Origin: CAZSMK01 sp964608095
Lineage (GTDB): Bacteria > Sumerlaeota > Sumerlaeia > MWCT01 > JAGHBZ01
Direction: 5' to 3'
DNA: 26,662 nt
Assembly: GCA_964608095.1 (NCBI GenBank)
Contig: CAZSMK010000023.1
Location: 1 to 26,662, forward strand
This document shows positions 23,969 to 26,662 of the stretch, in pieces. The stretch's first letter is position 1, and every line of letters starts with the position of its first letter. The notes under the pieces are model-generated. The model was not told the origin of the DNA. It saw only the letters and a list, made by a program, of their open reading frames with translations, and did no database searches. Position numbers and translations under genes: made by a program.

Positions 23969-26662
23969 TTAACATTGAATCTTGAGTGTCAGGATCTCCG
24001 ATGGATTGAACTTCATCTCGAGTCTCCCGTTATTAACTTCTAATGGGCGGGAAATTTTTTCCCGGAGATCGACGCGCTCGACTTCTTTTATCGGCAAATT
24101 AAAGTGTATCTTACTTATTATGCTTTCCTGTGAAGCGTTCCACAACCGGAGGATATATCCTTTCCCGTCTTCGGCTTGTTTTAAAGCGGCAAGGTGAATG
24201 TGCGCTGCCGGATCGATATCGAGGAACGAATATTCAGCGGGCAGGTCGCCCTCTTTTTTCAGCGTCCCCTGGAGTATTTTGAGCGGCGCCTTGAACATAT
24301 AGGCGTGTCTTAAGATTTCCGCTTCCTGCCAGCCGCCTTTATGGGGATAGAGCGCATAATGAAACTCGATCTCTCCCGGCACATGGCTCCCTTCATATTG
24401 TGCCAGTTCTGATGGAGTCATCTTTTCATTCGCTGTCATGTAAGAACGGTGCGTCCGGAGCAAGGTTACCGCGAGTGTCCGGCGAGCGTCGTCAATAACT
24501 TCGTATTCCCTGATGCCTCGGTTCAAAAACGCAAAGCCGGTTTCCCCGTCACTTATGTCTACGAAATTCTGCATGGGTTGATAGGGGAAGAATGGTTCGA
24601 AGTTATCGCCCGTATCCTGCCATATCAATGAACGTTTCTCGACGGCAAATGCGCTCTCCGCACTGGAAAAGTCCGTCCTGATATCCGTGGGAAAGTTCAC
24701 TCGAACACGATGATCACGCGCACGATTATTTATTTTTGTTACTATATCAATACGCTTACTTCCTTTTGTTAAACTCACCAAGGAGGTAATATCAAGGGTT
24801 TCAAGGTGATGACTTCGGTCGCGCCCGTCAAAGTCGGCTTCTGCAGGTACTTTCATTGCAATCTCTATCTTAATAGTTCCCCGTAATGGATTTGACTCCA
24901 CCACAGTGATTCCCGCATGCACACCTTTTGAACTTACGGTAAAATCGCGGACAGGTTTTCGCGTAATATGGGCATGTCCTACTTCCCCGCTATCTGTAAA
25001 ATAATGCAGGTCTTTGAATGTCTTACCTGATTCCTTGTGCAACAGGTTAAACGTTCCGTTTGGATTCACGCTGAGCTTGAGAAATTGATTCTCGAGGCAA
25101 GTGTCGGGTGTGGCGATAAGTGCTCGGTCGCCTACGGGCTCCGGATTCGGGACATAACGCGGCTCTCTCAGCCGTATCACGTACGAACTATAACCCATCG
25201 GCGGTGTCTTCACAGGTATTACGATATAATGGCGCTTTGACGGAAACGTAATGGCATTCGTGTCAAGCTCACGTTCGCATCTCATATCTATCTCTTCCGA
25301 CCAGACTACCTCGTAGGGAATCTCATTTCCATTGATATCGAAAATGTCAAAGTAGGGCAGCTTCAAATCAAGGGGAATATCAACGATAGCGGGCACTATT
25401 TCTTCCCGGTGATAGGAAAGGGTGTTGAAGAAAGTCAAGGTTAAGTCGCCCTGCGTGGTTGCGTTGAACGAAATCCTGCGCCATAAAGATTCAAGTGACC
25501 GGCGGGTTATCTCCTCGCTTATCATCCGTGTCTCCGAAAAACGATAGACCATATCTTTATGAGCCTGCTCGATGGCTGACCCGCAAATGCTGTCGTGGGC
25601 ATGATTTTGCAATAAAGATTTCCATGCCGTCTCGAGGTTTAAATTTGGATACCGCGCACCGTAGATACTTGCCAGACTTGCCAGGGGTTCGGCAAAGTAA
25701 ATAAGATCGGTCTCCGCTCGTTCATTGAGCAGTTTTATGTTTACGCGGGACGATAGCACCGCACCGAGTAACGCATTGAACCCGATCTCGACCGCAGTAC
25801 GGCGAATTTCTCCCTTCACTACGTTCAATTTTGACTTATCCAGCTCCTCAAGAATCTCTTCATAATATTTGTCGAGGCTGTTCTGTTTGAACCAGCTCTC
25901 GGATTGAACCGCATTTATGGCATCTATCATCCGTGCAATCAACTCAAAGGGTTTCTGATTGTCTTCCATGTTCAAGCCAAGGATGTGAGAGCCGATTGCG
26001 TCCGCTTCACTCACCTCCATAAAGTATCGGTATGCCTGTTTCAACGACTCAGTATCCCTGTTGAATTGGTACTTTTCGTTCATGAGGTGGAAATCCTGCT
26101 GATAGCCGGATTCATCTGCAGGATGTACCGGTTGCTCTTCCGGATTGAAATGGTATTCGAGGTTTTTGGGCTGCTTGTTGAGCACCAACGGCTGATGTAC
26201 ATAGAAGAACCAGTTTGTGCGCGTGACAATATCGAAACAGCGAAACGCCAGAATCTGCGAGCCATCCGCACCCTCCCATTTGAAACAGGGCGGCATATAT
26301 TTATTCGCACCGCGATAGAACATGATTGTCTCTATTCCGAATCCCCGGTATATTTGCGGAAGCTGTGACGTCTGCCCATAGGAGGTCGCGGTATAGCCGA
26401 ACTTCATGCAGCCGCCCCCTCGAGCACCGACTCTTTGTCCGATCAAGAGGTTCCTTATTATGGCTTCCGGTGCAACAATGAACATGTCCGGCAATGTGTA
26501 AAAATTTACCAGATGGATTTTGCCCTTTTCGATTAAGCGTTTCAGGCGGTTCATGTTTTCCGGACGCACCGACTCATAATCCTCGAGGATCACGGTGCCT
26601 CCATCCAGAAGGAAATATTCGTAATCGGGATTTTTTTCCATAAGGTCTATCAAATTATCCAG
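23969..26662 (-). CDS. GH38-family alpha-mannosidase-like protein, 5' end beyond the window
   Basis: Glycoside hydrolase family 38, about 897 residues visible; the frame runs off the right edge with codons reading L-D-N-L-I-D-L-M-E-K, so the first ~40-60 residues, including the zinc-binding H-x-D of the family, lie outside. Seen: FLLDGGTVILEDY (subdomain A), the nucleophile region FGYTATSYGQTSQLPQIYRG, GADGSQILAF, the LNMEDNQKP region, and NHAHDSICGSAIEQAHKD with the zinc-ligand His. The middle and C-terminal beta domains (from about nt 25400 down) follow the usual order. Where the family reads G-Y-x-P-D-x-F-G-H, this reads GYTATSYGQ: the catalytic Asp is Thr (codon 26384-26386) and the following His is Gln. 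It may be inactive or catalyse differently. It is the first visible gene of the long minus-strand run. Confidence 0.9.
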   Translation of the reverse strand: MDNLIDLMEKNPDYEYFLLDGGTVILEDYESVRPENMNRLKRLIEKGKIHLVNFYTLPDMFIVAPEAIIRNLLIGQRVGARGGGCMKFGYTATSYGQTSQLPQIYRGFGIETIMFYRGANKYMPPCFKWEGADGSQILAFRCFDIVTRTNWFFYVHQPLVLNKQPKNLEYHFNPEEQPVHPADESGYQQDFHLMNEKYQFNRDTESLKQAYRYFMEVSEADAIGSHILGLNMEDNQKPFELIARMIDAINAVQSESWFKQNSLDKYYEEILEELDKSKLNVVKGEIRRTAVEIGFNALLGAVLSSRVNIKLLNERAETDLIYFAEPLASLASIYGARYPNLNLETAWKSLLQNHAHDSICGSAIEQAHKDMVYRFSETRMISEEITRRSLESLWRRISFNATTQGDLTLTFFNTLSYHREEIVPAIVDIPLDLKLPYFDIFDINGNEIPYEVVWSEEIDMRCERELDTNAITFPSKRHYIVIPVKTPPMGYSSYVIRLREPRYVPNPEPVGDRALIATPDTCLENQFLKLSVNPNGTFNLLHKESGKTFKDLHYFTDSGEVGHAHITRKPVRDFTVSSKGVHAGITVVESNPLRGTIKIEIAMKVPAEADFDGRDRSHHLETLDITSLVSLTKGSKRIDIVTKINNRARDHRVRVNFPTDIRTDFSSAESAFAVEKRSLIWQDTGDNFEPFFPYQPMQNFVDISDGETGFAFLNRGIREYEVIDDARRTLAVTLLRTHRSYMTANEKMTPSELAQYEGSHVPGEIEFHYALYPHKGGWQEAEILRHAYMFKAPLKILQGTLKKEGDLPAEYSFLDIDPAAHIHLAALKQAEDGKGYILRLWNASQESIISKIHFNLPIKEVERVDLREKISRPLEVNNGRLEMKFNPSEILTLKIQC

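Noticed and set aside
1..26662. CRISPR arrays, transposases, integrases, phage genes, tRNA or rRNA genes
   Set aside because: No regularly spaced direct repeats, no transposase or integrase motifs and no tRNA cloverleaf were noticed by eye; a tRNA scan would settle this for small RNAs.

Overview
The window looks like chromosome from an uncultured Gram-negative bacterium. It contains two predicted lipoproteins, a secreted beta-helix protein with a type I signal peptide, housekeeping genes of bacterial type (NrnA-like phosphoesterase, thymidylate kinase, IlvB/IlvN, an FtsB/DivIC-like protein), a Hanks-type Ser/Thr kinase and a pseudopilin-like domain. This mix (large parallel beta-helix proteins, eukaryote-like kinases, a HEAT-like segment in a polyferredoxin) is typical of Planctomycetes, Sumerlaeota, Hydrogenedentota, Omnitrophota and related candidate phyla. 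I cannot place it more precisely from sequence reading alone. I saw no rRNA, tRNA, CRISPR array, transposase or phage gene.

Layout. On the minus strand at 11-2181 are an NrnA-like DHH phosphoesterase and a diacylglycerol/lipid kinase. A divergent intergenic region with a perfect 12-bp palindrome leads to thymidylate kinase on the plus strand. The 3' end of tmk runs into a short degenerate inverted-repeat element (2901-3030). Then come a transglutaminase-like lipoprotein (3262-4959), ilvB-ilvN (5081-7291) and an ftsB-like gene (7382-7687). A PmbA/TldE-like gene lies on the minus strand (7988-9331). From a good sigma-70-like promoter at 9356 the plus strand carries a Ski2/Hel308-like helicase fused to an OmpR-type winged helix, then, 25 bases later, a Ser/Thr kinase with a transmembrane segment and a GspG-like pseudopilin domain, then a 1427-residue secreted double beta-helix protein ending in two tandem copies of a ~160-residue module. 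Convergent to this, the rest of the window is one long minus-strand run. Read 5' to 3' it is: a GH38-family mannosidase-like protein (cut by the right edge), a CXXC mini-protein, a membrane polyferredoxin, a lipoprotein, a LacI-family regulator and a hydantoinase/oxoprolinase-type protein.

The items most worth a second look are: the helicase with a fused transcription-factor winged helix; the kinase-TM-pseudopilin fusion beside it; the GH38 protein whose nucleophile position reads Thr instead of Asp; the polyferredoxin with a HEAT-like segment, paired with a CXXC mini-protein; and the duplicated modules of the beta-helix protein. None of these is proven to be a new system. The helicase-kinase pair is the best candidate for an undescribed functional unit.
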